This document shows positions 9,228-17,087 of a stretch of DNA of 64,000 nt, in pieces; positions within the stretch are counted from its first letter, which is position 1, and every line of letters begins with the position of its first letter. A model generated the notes under the pieces. That model did not search any database, was not told the DNA's origin, and was given only the letters and a program-made list of their open reading frames with translations. This DNA comes from Ramlibacter henchirensis (GTDB lineage: Bacteria > Pseudomonadota > Gammaproteobacteria > Burkholderiales > Burkholderiaceae_C), in contig NZ_SMLM01000001.1 of the NCBI RefSeq assembly GCF_004682015.1, positions 1,612,001-1,676,000 on the forward strand, given 5' to 3'. The position numbers and the translations under genes were made by a program.

Positions 9228-10349
9228 TTAGAAGCTGTGGCGAACGCCGAAGTCGAAGCCGGTGGAGTTCGTGTTCGCAGCGGTGGTCGAACCACCCAGG
9301 GCAACCGCGGCGCCGCCGTTGTTGCGCACGCGGGCCACCGTGGTGTACAGGGCGGTGCGCTTGGACAGGTTGTGCACGTAGCCCAGGGCCAGCTTGCGGG
9401 TACGGGGCTCGGCCAGGGCGTCCAGCTCGGTCTGCGAGTAGGACACGCGGATCTCACCGGCGCCGACCGGCACCAGGGCGCCGACCAGGAAGCCGTCGCT
9501 ATCCACTTCGCCACCCAGGAAGTCCACGGTGTCACGGTTGTAGTGCGCCATCAGCTTGGCGAAACCGAAGTCCCACTGGCCACCGAGGTTGACGGTGGTG
9601 ATCTCACCGGTGCCGACACCCGTGGCGCCAGCGGCCGCGGAGGCGAAGTCGGTGCGGGCGATCGCGAAGGCAACGTTCAGCGGGCCAGCGGCGTAACCCA
9701 GGCGCAGGCCAACACCGCGGCCATCATCTTCAGCGGCGCCGCCGTCTTCGGCGTTCTCACCCAGGTACAGCTGGACCTGGCCGTAGAAGCCGCCCAGGTT
9801 GCCCGGGAGGAAGTAGCCGATGCTGTTGGAAGCGCGGACGTTCGTCGGGCCACCCAGCGAGCCGACCAGAGTCTGCGTGGTGCCGACACCGTTCGTGCCG
9901 AACGGATCGAACGTGGTCAGGTTCCAGAATTGCGGGCTGTAGTCACGGCCCAGGCGCACTTCACCCCAGCCGCCGGCGAGGCTGACCGTGGAGCGGCGGT
10001 TGAAGGTCAGACCTTGACGGCCGTTGCCACCGCCGGCGGTGAACGCCGCAGCGGTGCCCGTGCCGGAAACCTGGTTGTTGATGTTGGTGGCTTGGCCCTG
10101 GCCGTTGTCGTTCTCCATGCCGGCTTCCAGCCAGAAGGAGGCGGACATGCCGCCGCCCAGGTCTTCCGTGCCACGGAAGCCCAGACGCGAGCTGTTGTAG
10201 CCCGAGTGGGTCAGTTGCATACGATCGGTGATCGAGCCGCGGCCGATCTGCAGGGTCGCGTCGACGATACCGAACAGCGTGACCGACGACTGGGCGGAGG
10301 CGGCGCCGGCGGCGGCCAGCACAGCCAAGGCAACTAGAGATTTCTTCAT
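9228..10349 (-). CDS. Gram-negative porin (Porin_4/OmpC-like), copy 1
   Basis: 373-residue outer-membrane general porin of the Burkholderiales type. Signal peptide MKKSLVALAVLAAAGAASAQ is followed by SSVTLFGIVDATLQ, the usual first beta strand. Conserved blocks NSSRLGFRGTEDLGGGMSA, FNRRSTVSLAGGWGEVRLGR and a terminal FDFGVRHSF (C-terminal Phe for BAM recognition) are all intact. The ATG at 10349 is chosen over an upstream in-frame ATG because GGAGA sits 8 nt before it and the signal peptide starts there. It has a long 5' leader with a hairpin and its own terminator. Paralogous to the ORF at 12122-13240. Confidence 0.95.
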   Translation of the reverse strand: MKKSLVALAVLAAAGAASAQSSVTLFGIVDATLQIGRGSITDRMQLTHSGYNSSRLGFRGTEDLGGGMSASFWLEAGMENDNGQGQATNINNQVSGTGTAAAFTAGGGNGRQGLTFNRRSTVSLAGGWGEVRLGRDYSPQFWNLTTFDPFGTNGVGTTQTLVGSLGGPTNVRASNSIGYFLPGNLGGFYGQVQLYLGENAEDGGAAEDDGRGVGLRLGYAAGPLNVAFAIARTDFASAAAGATGVGTGEITTVNLGGQWDFGFAKLMAHYNRDTVDFLGGEVDSDGFLVGALVPVGAGEIRVSYSQTELDALAEPRTRKLALGYVHNLSKRTALYTTVARVRNNGGAAVALGGSTTAANTNSTGFDFGVRHSF

Positions 10350-10434
10350 GCAAGTTTCTCCAAGGTTAAACATAGGGCTCCGGTGCGAAGGGCTCACCTG
10401 ATGAGGCACGTTGGTGCTCCCGCCGGATCCCCGG

Positions 10435-10459
10435 GCCAACCTCCTTTTGGGAAGTTGGC
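10435..10459 (-). promoter_or_regulatory. Hairpin in porin 5' leader
   Basis: About 86 nt before the porin ATG the minus strand holds a 10-bp stem (GCCAACTTCC with GGAGGTTGGC, one G-U pair) closed by a CAAAA loop. The right arm contains a GGAGG sequence sequestered in the stem. Position in a probable long untranslated leader suggests a role in mRNA stability or sRNA control; this is inference. The rest of 10350-10644 shows no gene. Confidence 0.5.
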
Positions 10460-10644
10460 GCTATTGCACCAGAGGGTCTTTTCCTAGGCAAAGTATTTAG
10501 CCCGCGACCGGGAGTTTCGTTGCTGGTCCACAACAAGCGAGCGGGGTTGCGTGGAAACCGTGCAACAAAGCCGCCTCGCAGGCTCATCCGGGCGTGACGT
10601 TTTACGCAGCCGCGGCTCGGCCGGGCGGACCCTACACTGGCGGC

Positions 10645-11262
10645 ATGGACCGACTTCTCGGCGCCGCCGACAGCGCTCTTCGCACCCTGTTCGCCCCCTC
10701 CCGGCCCGTGCGGCCCTGCCCTGTCGTTCCAGAAAGTGAGACAGCGCTCACTCTGGAGGAGCGACGCCAATCGTCGGCGTTGATGCGTGTCAATCACGTG
10801 GGCGAGGTCTGCGCGCAGGCGCTCTATACGGCGCAAGCCGCGGGCACGCGCGAGCCGGCCGTGCGCAGTCACCTGGAGCGCGCCGCTCGCGAGGAAACCG
10901 ACCATCTGGCGTGGACGCGCGGCCGTTTGGAGGAACTCGGCGCTCGGCCCTCGATGCTCAATCCGCTCTGGTATGCGGGTGCCTTCGCACTGGGATTGGT
11001 CGCCGGGCGCCTGGGCGACCGCGTCAGCCTGGGATTCATCGTGGAAACCGAGCGCCAGGTGGAGGCCCACCTGGCCGGACACCTCGATAGGCTACCGATC
11101 ACCGATCACGCCTCCCGTGCGATCGTGGCGCAGATGAAGGAAGACGAGGCGACACACGCGGCACAGGCGTCCATGGCAGGCGGCATCGAACTTCCCGTGC
11201 CGGTGAAGGTCCTGATGCGCGCCGCGGCCAAGGTCATGACGACCACGGCGCACTACATCTAA
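10645..11262 (+). CDS. coq7: 2-polyprenyl-3-methyl-6-methoxy-1,4-benzoquinone monooxygenase Coq7
   Basis: 205-residue di-iron hydroxylase for the C5/C6 hydroxylation step of ubiquinone biosynthesis, membrane associated. Ferritin-like iron ligands are visible: [12 protein letters not shown], then EETDH (ExxH), a central [10 protein letters not shown], and DEATHA (second ExxH). Length fits the bacterial Coq7 family. The ATG at 10645 is preferred to an upstream ATG at 10594 because conserved sequence begins MDRLLGAAD. It converges with osmC, overlapping by 4 nt at the 3' ends. Confidence 0.95.
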   Translation: MDRLLGAADSALRTLFAPSRPVRPCPVVPESETALTLEERRQSSALMRVNHVGEVCAQALYTAQAAGTREPAVRSHLERAAREETDHLAWTRGRLEELGARPSMLNPLWYAGAFALGLVAGRLGDRVSLGFIVETERQVEAHLAGHLDRLPITDHASRAIVAQMKEDEATHAAQASMAGGIELPVPVKVLMRAAAKVMTTTAHYI

Positions 11263-11723
11263 TCAGCGCTTCGGCCCGTCTCGACGATCTCGAAGCTGGT
11301 GGACACGGTCGCCGTCTTGGCCAGCATCGCGGTCGCGGAGCAGTACTTTTCGTGGCTCATGGCGATCGCGCGCTCGACGGCGGGCGCCGGCAGCGCCTTT
11401 CCGCTCACGGTGAAATGCATGTGGATCGCGGTAAAAACTTTGGGATCGGTGGTGGCGCGCTCCGCCTTCAGCTGCACCGAACAGCCCGTCACTGCATGAC
11501 GGCCGCGCCGCAGGATCAGCACGACGTCGTACGCCGTGCAACCGCCGGTGCCCGCCAGCACGGTTTCCATGGGGCGCGGGGCCAGGTTGCGGCCGCCGTG
11601 ATCCGGACGCGCCTCGTCTGGCGCGCCGTCCATCGCGAGCACGTGCCCGCTACCCGTTTCAGCCACAAACCCCATGCCGGACCGCGCGCCTGTCGCGCCG
11701 GTCCAAGTGACGGTGCATTCCAT
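11259..11723 (-). CDS. OsmC family peroxiredoxin-like protein
   Basis: 154-residue OsmC/Ohr-like protein, a thiol-dependent peroxide-handling family. The two expected cysteines are present: [14 protein letters not shown] in the middle and [11 protein letters not shown] toward the C-terminus. The N-terminus [12 protein letters not shown] is a normal start for the YhfA-like OsmC subgroup. It is divergent from the putative sRNA at 11818, and the dyad at 11779-11797 lies about 56 nt upstream of its ATG, so the two could share a regulator. The physiological substrate is unknown. Confidence 0.9.
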   Translation of the reverse strand: MECTVTWTGATGARSGMGFVAETGSGHVLAMDGAPDEARPDHGGRNLAPRPMETVLAGTGGCTAYDVVLILRRGRHAVTGCSVQLKAERATTDPKVFTAIHMHFTVSGKALPAPAVERAIAMSHEKYCSATAMLAKTATVSTSFEIVETGRSAD

Positions 11724-11778
11724 CGTGTTCCTTCCGGACTACAGATCCGGTACGTAGGTTTCCGTATCTTCGAGCCGC

Positions 11779-11797
11779 CTTGCTGCGTCGCAGCAAG
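11779..11797. promoter_or_regulatory. Perfect 9-bp dyad (operator-like)
   Basis: CTTGCTGCG, one T, then CGCAGCAAG: a perfect inverted repeat with a 1-nt centre. It covers the position of a -35 box for the TATACT at 11806-11811 and lies between divergent osmC and the putative sRNA. The symmetry, size and place fit a dimeric repressor or activator site; the cognate regulator is unknown. Confidence 0.55.
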
Positions 11798-11811
11798 TCT
11801 GGGCCTATACT
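11783..11811 (+). promoter_or_regulatory. Putative sigma-70 promoter for the sRNA
   Basis: TATACT at 11806-11811 is a near-perfect -10 box. The -35 region (17-nt spacing gives CTGCGT at 11783; TTGCTG at 11780 needs 20 nt) is poor and lies inside the dyad, as expected of an activator-dependent or repressible promoter. Confidence 0.5.
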
Positions 11812-11817
11812 GGTCTC

Positions 11818-11910
11818 GAAGCATAGCGATGTCGTTGTGCTGACGATTGTCTCCTCCACCTCTCCTTTGGTGGACTTAGCCCCCGGATCGCAAGGTCCGG
11901 GGGCTTTTTT
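11818..11910 (+). ncRNA. Putative trans-acting small RNA with anti-Shine-Dalgarno loop
   Basis: About 93 nt from an expected start 7 nt after TATACT to the end of a strong intrinsic terminator. Elements in order are an unpaired GTCTCCTCC stretch (11849-11857), a small hairpin CCACC/GGTGG (11856-11860 with 11869-11873) whose loop TCTCCTTT is complementary to AAAGGAGA Shine-Dalgarno sequences, and a terminator with a 9-bp stem and six T. No plausible ORF beyond four codons exists within it. The architecture resembles pyrimidine-rich-loop sRNAs of alphaproteobacteria. The alternative is a terminated leader (attenuator) of the porin at 12122. Confidence 0.55.
11879..11910 (+). terminator. Rho-independent terminator of the putative sRNA
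   Basis: Perfect 9-bp stem GCCCCCGGA/TCCGGGGGC (11879-11887 with 11896-11904), 8-nt loop, then six T at 11905-11910. No annotated protein gene precedes it on this strand, which is itself the argument for an RNA gene here. Confidence 0.85.
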
Positions 11911-11915
11911 CACTC

Positions 11916-11943
11916 TTGCAGAGCTGATTGGCTGTCGCATACT
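11916..11943 (+). promoter_or_regulatory. Candidate promoter for porin copy 2
   Basis: TTGCAG (11916-11921), 16-nt spacer, CATACT (11938-11943). It lies just after the sRNA terminator and about 180 nt before the porin coding region. The stretch 11944-12121 shows no convincing gene. The match is moderate and unsupported by other evidence. Confidence 0.3.
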
Positions 11944-12121
11944 GGGAAGAGCGCTGCGCTCGCTGGTTGCCGGGCTGCATCCTGAGGAACGACGCGGCCA
12001 GCAGCATGCGGTTACGGCGAACCACTGTCCTGAACGACCGCCGTGCGACTGCGCAAGCTCGACATCAAAAGCTTCGGCGCGCATCTACCGAGGGAGGGAG
12101 CCCGACAGGAAGCCCAGGAGA

Positions 12122-13240
12122 TCGGCGGAAAGCGTAGCTGCCTTGGCTGCCCTTGCAACGGCCGGGCTCGCGTCCGCTCAGTCTTCCGTCACGATGTTCG
12201 GCGTGGTGGACGCTACCTTGCAGCGCGTGACGAACAGCGGTACCGGTGCGGGCAGTGTTTTCCGGCTGACGAACTCAGGCTACAACAGCTCGCGCCTCGG
12301 GTTCCGCGGGACGGAAGACATGGGCGGCGGCATGTCCGCGTCCTTCTGGCTGGAAGCCGGTATGTCCAACGATGATGGGCAGGGCGCCGCGACCAACGCC
12401 AACAACCAGACTGTGGGCGCTTTCAACGCCACCACCGGCGCCAACGCTCCGGTTCGGCCCGGCACGCAAGGCCTGACCTTCAACCGCCGTTCGACGGTCA
12501 GCTTGGCGGGTGGCTGGGGTGAAGTGCGGCTGGGGCGCGACTACACGCCGCAGTTCTGGAACCTGACCGTGTTCGATCCGTTCGGCACGAACGGGGCGGG
12601 CACCACTCAGACGCTGCTGGGCGTCACTGGTAGCGCTATCACCGGCGCGACCGCCGTTCGGGCTTCCAACAGCATCGGCTACTTCCTGCCGGGCAACCTG
12701 GGCGGCTTCTACGGCCAGATCCAGCACTACCGCGGCGAGAATCCGAGCACCGCGGGCGTCGCGGAAGACGACGGCAACGGCTTGGGCGCCCGGATCGGCT
12801 ATTCCTCCGGCCCCCTCAACGTCGCAATTGGCCTGAGCAGCACCAAATCGTCCGCGGCTGGCGACTTCAAACAGAACAACGTCGGCGTCCAATGGGACTT
12901 CGGCTGGGCCAAGCTGATGGGCCATTTCGCCTTCGACGAGGCCGGTACGCAGGAGGGCCGCGGCTTCCTGGTGGGAGCCCTCGTTCCCGTCGGTTCGGGC
13001 GAGGTGCGCGCTTCGTTGTCCCAGTACGACGTGGACACGGGTACGGCCGAGCCGCGCAGCCGCAAGATGGCCGTGGGCTACGTCCACAACCTGTCCAAGC
13101 GCACCGCCCTGTACACGACCTACGCGCGCGTGCGCAACAGCAACGGCGCGACGTCTTCGGCTGTGCCGGGTGCCGCGCCCGGCCCCGTCGCGAATGGCTC
13201 ATCGTCGGGCTTTGACTTCGGAATGCGCCACACCTTCTGA
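12122..13240 (+). CDS. Gram-negative porin copy 2, start codon apparently lost
   Basis: Outer-membrane porin paralogous to 9228-10349: first strand SSVTMFGVVDATLQ, then NSSRLGFRGTEDMGGGMSA, FNRRSTVSLAGGWGEVRLGR, and a terminal FDFGMRHTF. The mature part is intact. The signal peptide core ESVAALAALATAGLASAQ is present, but the expected MKK start is not: at 12122-12133 the frame reads TCG-GCG-GAA-AGC after an AGGAGA ribosome site, and no in-frame ATG, GTG or TTG lies near it upstream; the only in-frame TTG (12143) is inside the hydrophobic core. Either a recent mutation, a sequence error or a distant start (frame open back to 11780). Start given is nominal. Confidence 0.7.
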   Translation, partial: SAESVAALAALATAGLASAQSSVTMFGVVDATLQRVTNSGTGAGSVFRLTNSGYNSSRLGFRGTEDMGGGMSASFWLEAGMSNDDGQGAATNANNQTVGAFNATTGANAPVRPGTQGLTFNRRSTVSLAGGWGEVRLGRDYTPQFWNLTVFDPFGTNGAGTTQTLLGVTGSAITGATAVRASNSIGYFLPGNLGGFYGQIQHYRGENPSTAGVAEDDGNGLGARIGYSSGPLNVAIGLSSTKSSAAGDFKQNNVGVQWDFGWAKLMGHFAFDEAGTQEGRGFLVGALVPVGSGEVRASLSQYDVDTGTAEPRSRKMAVGYVHNLSKRTALYTTYARVRNSNGATSSAVPGAAPGPVANGSSSGFDFGMRHTF

Positions 13241-13261
13241 GCGCACCAGGAAGAAACTTGA

Positions 13262-13285
13262 AGGCCGCCCTCGGGCGGCCTTTTT
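13262..13285 (+). terminator. Rho-independent terminator of porin copy 2
   Basis: AGGCCGCC, CTC loop, GGGCGGCCT, then five T on the plus strand, about 22 nt after the porin stop at 13240. Having its own terminator argues that this porin unit was functional until recently. Confidence 0.88.
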
Positions 13286-14621
13286 ACTTTGCGCGTCGGC
13301 TATGCAGGAGACCGACGTTCATCTCGCCGCTCAGGCTGGCGGCATAGAACCGCTCGATCATCTGCACGCTGGTGCGCGCGTTGCGCGCGAGCGTGAGCAT
13401 GTCGATCCCCTGCCCATAGAGCAGACGGAAGCTGATCGCCGTGTGCCGCAGCGAATAGAAGGTGCGCCGCTGGCCCAATGGCCCGTAGGTGAGGCCGCAC
13501 TCCTTCAGCACCCACTGGAAGTGGAAGTTCAGCACCGCGAGTGCGTGCTCACGGTTCGGAATGTGCGGGAGAAAGAGATGGTCGTCCGGCCCCCCGCCGC
13601 CGTGTTGCGCCGCGGCCGCCTTCAGGGCCTTGTAAATGCGTACGGCCGCACGCATGGACACCACAGGTTTGTCGTGCCGCTTCGTCTCGGGAAGGCTCAT
13701 GCGCAGGTAGACATGGGCGCCTCGCACCTCCTCCACATGACGATGCCGCATGACCTTCAGATCACTCGGCCGGATGAAGGTGTTCACCATGAAAGCAATC
13801 GCCCACGCCACGTCGGGCGGCATCACCAGAAGATCGCGCTGGATCCAGAACCGCTTGTTGTCACCGAGCGTCTTCGCCACGGGATGCATCTGGCCACACA
13901 GGCGGCGCGTTGTGCGCAGGATGCGGGCGTACTCGCTGACACTGAAACCACCGCGCGGCGTCGAATGCACCTTGACGACCGGAAACTCCGGCATTTCGCG
14001 CAACTGGCCCAGCTGGCGCGCCAGCTTGAACACCTTGCGCACGATCACCAGGTACTGCGCGATCGTCGTGCTGGAGTAGCCCTCCCGGCCCAGGCGCGCC
14101 ACGAGTGCCTGCAGTTGCACGTGAGCGATCGACTGGATCGGGCGCGCGCCGAGTTCCGGCAGGATGTGCAGGTCCAGCCGGTTGCGCATGACCTGCAGCG
14201 ATCCCCGGCTGAATTCACCCCGGACGTGCCGCTCCGTCTCGTGCAGGTACATCGCCTCGGCAAGCTGCCCGAACAGGCGCGGCGCCGGCACGTCGTACTC
14301 ATCGCCCTCAGGACGGAACAGCCGGCCGGCCAGCTCGTCGAAAAAGCAGCGCGCAAGGCTCATGGCGTTGCGCTTGGACGTGGTGCGCAGGCTGCGCGTG
14401 TAGGTCTTGCCCCTGAACCAGCAACGCACCTGCCAGAAGCGGCTGGCCTTGATTCGAAAGATGCGCAGCTTCTCGGGATAACCCGGAATGGACGTCAGCG
14501 TCTCCGGGATCGGCACCGTGCGGCCGCGCACGGCACGGAACGCCGAATCGTTGGCTGCGGGCGGCTGAGCCAAATACACGGACAATGTCTCCTGCACGGG
14601 CGTGGCAATCGCCGGGCCCAA
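13284..14621 (-). CDS. Tyrosine-type site-specific recombinase/integrase
   Basis: 445-residue phage-integrase-family protein. The C-terminal catalytic domain shows Arg I in TFIRPSDLKVM, a Lys in PETKRHDKP, box II as YSLRHTAIS (Tyr at the usual His position before LRH), then LARNARTS where many enzymes have LGHSS, and the nucleophile region MIERFYAASL. The Y-SLRH and N-x-x-TS variants occur in a chromosomal integrase subgroup, so activity is plausible. It stands alone between a porin and ilvA with no phage genes, no partner and no adjacent tRNA. Its stop lies at the end of the convergent porin terminator. Confidence 0.9.
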   Translation of the reverse strand: MGPAIATPVQETLSVYLAQPPAANDSAFRAVRGRTVPIPETLTSIPGYPEKLRIFRIKASRFWQVRCWFRGKTYTRSLRTTSKRNAMSLARCFFDELAGRLFRPEGDEYDVPAPRLFGQLAEAMYLHETERHVRGEFSRGSLQVMRNRLDLHILPELGARPIQSIAHVQLQALVARLGREGYSSTTIAQYLVIVRKVFKLARQLGQLREMPEFPVVKVHSTPRGGFSVSEYARILRTTRRLCGQMHPVAKTLGDNKRFWIQRDLLVMPPDVAWAIAFMVNTFIRPSDLKVMRHRHVEEVRGAHVYLRMSLPETKRHDKPVVSMRAAVRIYKALKAAAAQHGGGGPDDHLFLPHIPNREHALAVLNFHFQWVLKECGLTYGPLGQRRTFYSLRHTAISFRLLYGQGIDMLTLARNARTSVQMIERFYAASLSGEMNVGLLHSRRAK

Positions 14622-14707
14622 ATGAGCGGAAAAGTGTTACCAGCCTCCCGGCCGTCACAAACCAAGGTTGCCTCGCTCGCACCCACCGGGCCGGACCGGC
14701 TTTTCGA

Positions 14708-16252
14708 ATGCGCAAGAAACTCACACCTGCGGACTACCTCAAGAAAATCCTGACTGCGCGCGTCTACGACGTCGCGGTGGAGTCCGCTCTCGATCCGGCC
14801 AAGGCACTCTCGCGCCGATTGCACAACAAGGTGCTGCTCAAGCGGGAGGACCAACAGCCCGTCTTCAGCTTCAAGCTGCGCGGCGCCTACAACAAGATGG
14901 CGCAGCTCACGCCCGAGGAGCTTCGGCGCGGCGTGATCTGCGCGTCGGCCGGCAATCACGCCCAGGGCGTCGCGATGTCGGCCCACCGGCTGGGCACGCG
15001 GGCGGTGATCGTCATGCCGGTCACCACGCCACAGCTGAAGATCGACGCGGTCAAGGCGCTCGGCGGCGAGGTGGTGCTGCACGGGGACAGCTACTCCGAT
15101 GCGTATTCGCATGCGGCGGCGCTGTGCGAGCGCCAGGGCCTGACCTTCATCCACCCTTTCGACGATCCTGATGTGATCGCCGGCCAGGGCACCATCGCCA
15201 TGGAGATCCTGCGCCAGCACCAAGGGCCGCTGGACGCCGTCTTCGTCGCGATCGGCGGCGGCGGCCTGGTCTCGGGAGTGGCCGCCTACATCAAGGCGGT
15301 CCGGCCCGAGATCAAGGTGATCGGCGTGCAGATGAACGACTCCGACGCCATGCTGCAGTCGGTACAGACCGGCAAGCGGGTGAACCTCTCCGACGTCGGC
15401 CTGTTCTCCGACGGCACCGCCGTCAAGCTCGTGGGCGAGGAAACGTTCCGGCTCGCGCGCGAGCTGGTCGACGAATTCATGACGGTCGACACGGACGCGG
15501 TCTGCGCCGCGATCAAGGACGTGTTCGTCGACACCCGCTCCATCGTCGAGCCCGCGGGCGCGCTGGCCGTGGCCGCGATCAAGCAGTACGTGGCGCAGAA
15601 CAGGACGCGCGGCGAGACCTACGCCGCCATCCTGTGCGGCGCCAACATGAACTTCGACCGCCTGCGCTTCGTCGCCGAGCGGGCTGAGGTCGGGGAAGAG
15701 CGCGAGGCCCTGTTCGCGGTCACGATCCCCGAGGAGCGCGGAAGCTTCCGCCGGTTCTGCGAGCTGATCGGCGCCTTGCCCGGCGGCCCTCGCAACGTCA
15801 CCGAGTTCAACTACCGCATCAGCGACGAGCAGCAGGCCCACGTCTTCGTCGGCCTGACCACGCACGGCAAGGGCGAGTCGGCGCGCATCGCCGCCAACTT
15901 CACGCGGCACGGCTTCGAGGCGCTGGACCTCACTCACGACGAGCTGGCCAAGCAGCACGTGCGCCACATGGTCGGCGGCCACTCGGCGCTGGCCCAGGAC
16001 GAGCGCCTGCTGCGCTTCATCTTCCCGGAGCGGCCGGGCGCTCTGATGAAGTTCCTCTCGCACATGCGCCCGAGCTGGAACATCACGCTCTTCCACTACC
16101 GCAACCAGGGCGCCGACTACGGCCGGATCCTGGTGGGCCTGCAGGTGCCGCAGGCCGACGGCAAGGCGTTCCGGGACTTCCTCGACACGCTCGGCTACCC
16201 GTTTGTGGAAGAAACCGACAACCCGGTCTACCGGCTCTTCCTGAAAAGCTGA
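14708..16252 (+). CDS. ilvA: Threonine ammonia-lyase, biosynthetic (threonine deaminase)
   Basis: 514-residue PLP enzyme converting threonine to 2-oxobutanoate, the first committed step of isoleucine synthesis. The PLP lysine sits in PVFSFKLRGAYNKM near residue 60, the glycine loop is AIGGGGLVSGVA, and SAGNHAQGVA is the typical substrate loop. The C-terminal part (from about residue 325) has two ACT-like regulatory domains, the long biosynthetic form inhibited by isoleucine, and length equals the E. coli enzyme. The ATG at 14708 starts the conserved N-terminus. The stop overlaps the cobS start by 1 nt (TGATG). Confidence 0.96.
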   Translation: MRKKLTPADYLKKILTARVYDVAVESALDPAKALSRRLHNKVLLKREDQQPVFSFKLRGAYNKMAQLTPEELRRGVICASAGNHAQGVAMSAHRLGTRAVIVMPVTTPQLKIDAVKALGGEVVLHGDSYSDAYSHAAALCERQGLTFIHPFDDPDVIAGQGTIAMEILRQHQGPLDAVFVAIGGGGLVSGVAAYIKAVRPEIKVIGVQMNDSDAMLQSVQTGKRVNLSDVGLFSDGTAVKLVGEETFRLARELVDEFMTVDTDAVCAAIKDVFVDTRSIVEPAGALAVAAIKQYVAQNRTRGETYAAILCGANMNFDRLRFVAERAEVGEEREALFAVTIPEERGSFRRFCELIGALPGGPRNVTEFNYRISDEQQAHVFVGLTTHGKGESARIAANFTRHGFEALDLTHDELAKQHVRHMVGGHSALAQDERLLRFIFPERPGALMKFLSHMRPSWNITLFHYRNQGADYGRILVGLQVPQADGKAFRDFLDTLGYPFVEETDNPVYRLFLKS

Positions 16253-17079
16253 TGGCGCCGGCGCCCCGGACCACGGCGTTCCTGCGCCACTACCTCGTGG
16301 CCGTCCAGTTCTTCACCCGGCTGCCCGTCACCCGGTCTCTCGCGACGTGGGTGGGCTTCAGCCCCGAGATGCTTCGCGCGAGCGCCGCGCACTTTCCCGG
16401 CGTGGGCTGGCTGGTCGGCATCGCGTCCTGCGCCGCATTCGCCATCGTTTCGCTCTTCCTGCCGACGACCGCGTTCACCCCGCTCGCCGCCGCGGCCGCC
16501 GCTACAGCCTGTTCGGTCTGGATGACCGGCGCCTTCCATGAGGACGGCCTGGCCGACCTGGCCGACGGCTTGGGCGGCTCGCCCGACCGGCAGCGCGCGC
16601 TGGAGATCATGAAGGACTCACGGATCGGCACCTACGGCGCGGTGGCGCTGGTCATGGTGCTGCTGGTGAAGGTCGCCCTCCTGGCCGTGCTCGGCGCCGT
16701 CTCGCCCACCGCCGCCCTGGCCGCGCTGCTGGCCGGACACGTCGTCTCCCGCTTCTGGCCTTTGCTGGTGATCCGCACGCTGCCCCACATCGGAGACGCC
16801 GCCGGGTCCAAGAGCAAGCCGCTAGCCGACGCGATCCCGGCCCGCGCGTTGGCGGTGGGCGCCGCCTGGTGCGTGGTCCCGCTGGCGGTGGCCGCTCTCG
16901 CGCAGGGTCTCGATTTCGTGGGCGCCGGACTGACGGCGAGCGCGTTCGGCCTCCTGTGGATGCACCGCCTGCTTGCGCGCAGGCTGCAAGGATTCACAGG
17001 CGATGGCCTCGGCGCCACCCAGCAGGTCTGCGAGCTGGCCTTCTATCTAGGCGCGGCGTGCGCGCTGGGCGCGCGCTGA
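16252..17079 (+). CDS. cobS: Adenosylcobinamide-GDP ribazoletransferase (cobalamin synthase)
   Basis: 275-residue integral membrane enzyme joining adenosylcobinamide-GDP and alpha-ribazole in the last stage of cobalamin assembly. Family signatures are the start LVAVQFFTRLPV and the acidic motif GAFHEDGLADLADGLGG followed by MKDSRIGTYG (metal and substrate binding). Several hydrophobic helices are present. It overlaps ilvA as TGATG, so it is translationally coupled to it, and no other cob gene is in view; pathway partners must lie elsewhere. Confidence 0.95.
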   Translation: MAPAPRTTAFLRHYLVAVQFFTRLPVTRSLATWVGFSPEMLRASAAHFPGVGWLVGIASCAAFAIVSLFLPTTAFTPLAAAAAATACSVWMTGAFHEDGLADLADGLGGSPDRQRALEIMKDSRIGTYGAVALVMVLLVKVALLAVLGAVSPTAALAALLAGHVVSRFWPLLVIRTLPHIGDAAGSKSKPLADAIPARALAVGAAWCVVPLAVAALAQGLDFVGAGLTASAFGLLWMHRLLARRLQGFTGDGLGATQQVCELAFYLGAACALGAR

Positions 17080-17087
17080 CTCGCCGA

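Noticed and set aside
11829..11843. Four-codon ORF (ATG-TCG-TTG-TGC-TGA) inside the putative sRNA
   Set aside because: No ribosome site, and too short to be informative without conservation data.
12043..12375. Frame beginning with residues resembling an SMC/RecF-type N-terminus (MRLRKLDIKSFGAH)
   Set aside because: The likeness stops after about 14 residues, no Walker A follows, and most of the frame overlaps the well-supported porin in another phase.
13284..14621. Integrated prophage or genomic island around the integrase
   Set aside because: No phage, plasmid or conjugation gene and no direct repeat or tRNA target is visible; flanking genes are core functions.
14630..14761. 43-codon ORF upstream of ilvA as an Ile/Val leader peptide
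   Set aside because: It has few branched-chain codons, overlaps the ilvA start in another frame, and no attenuator hairpin is visible.
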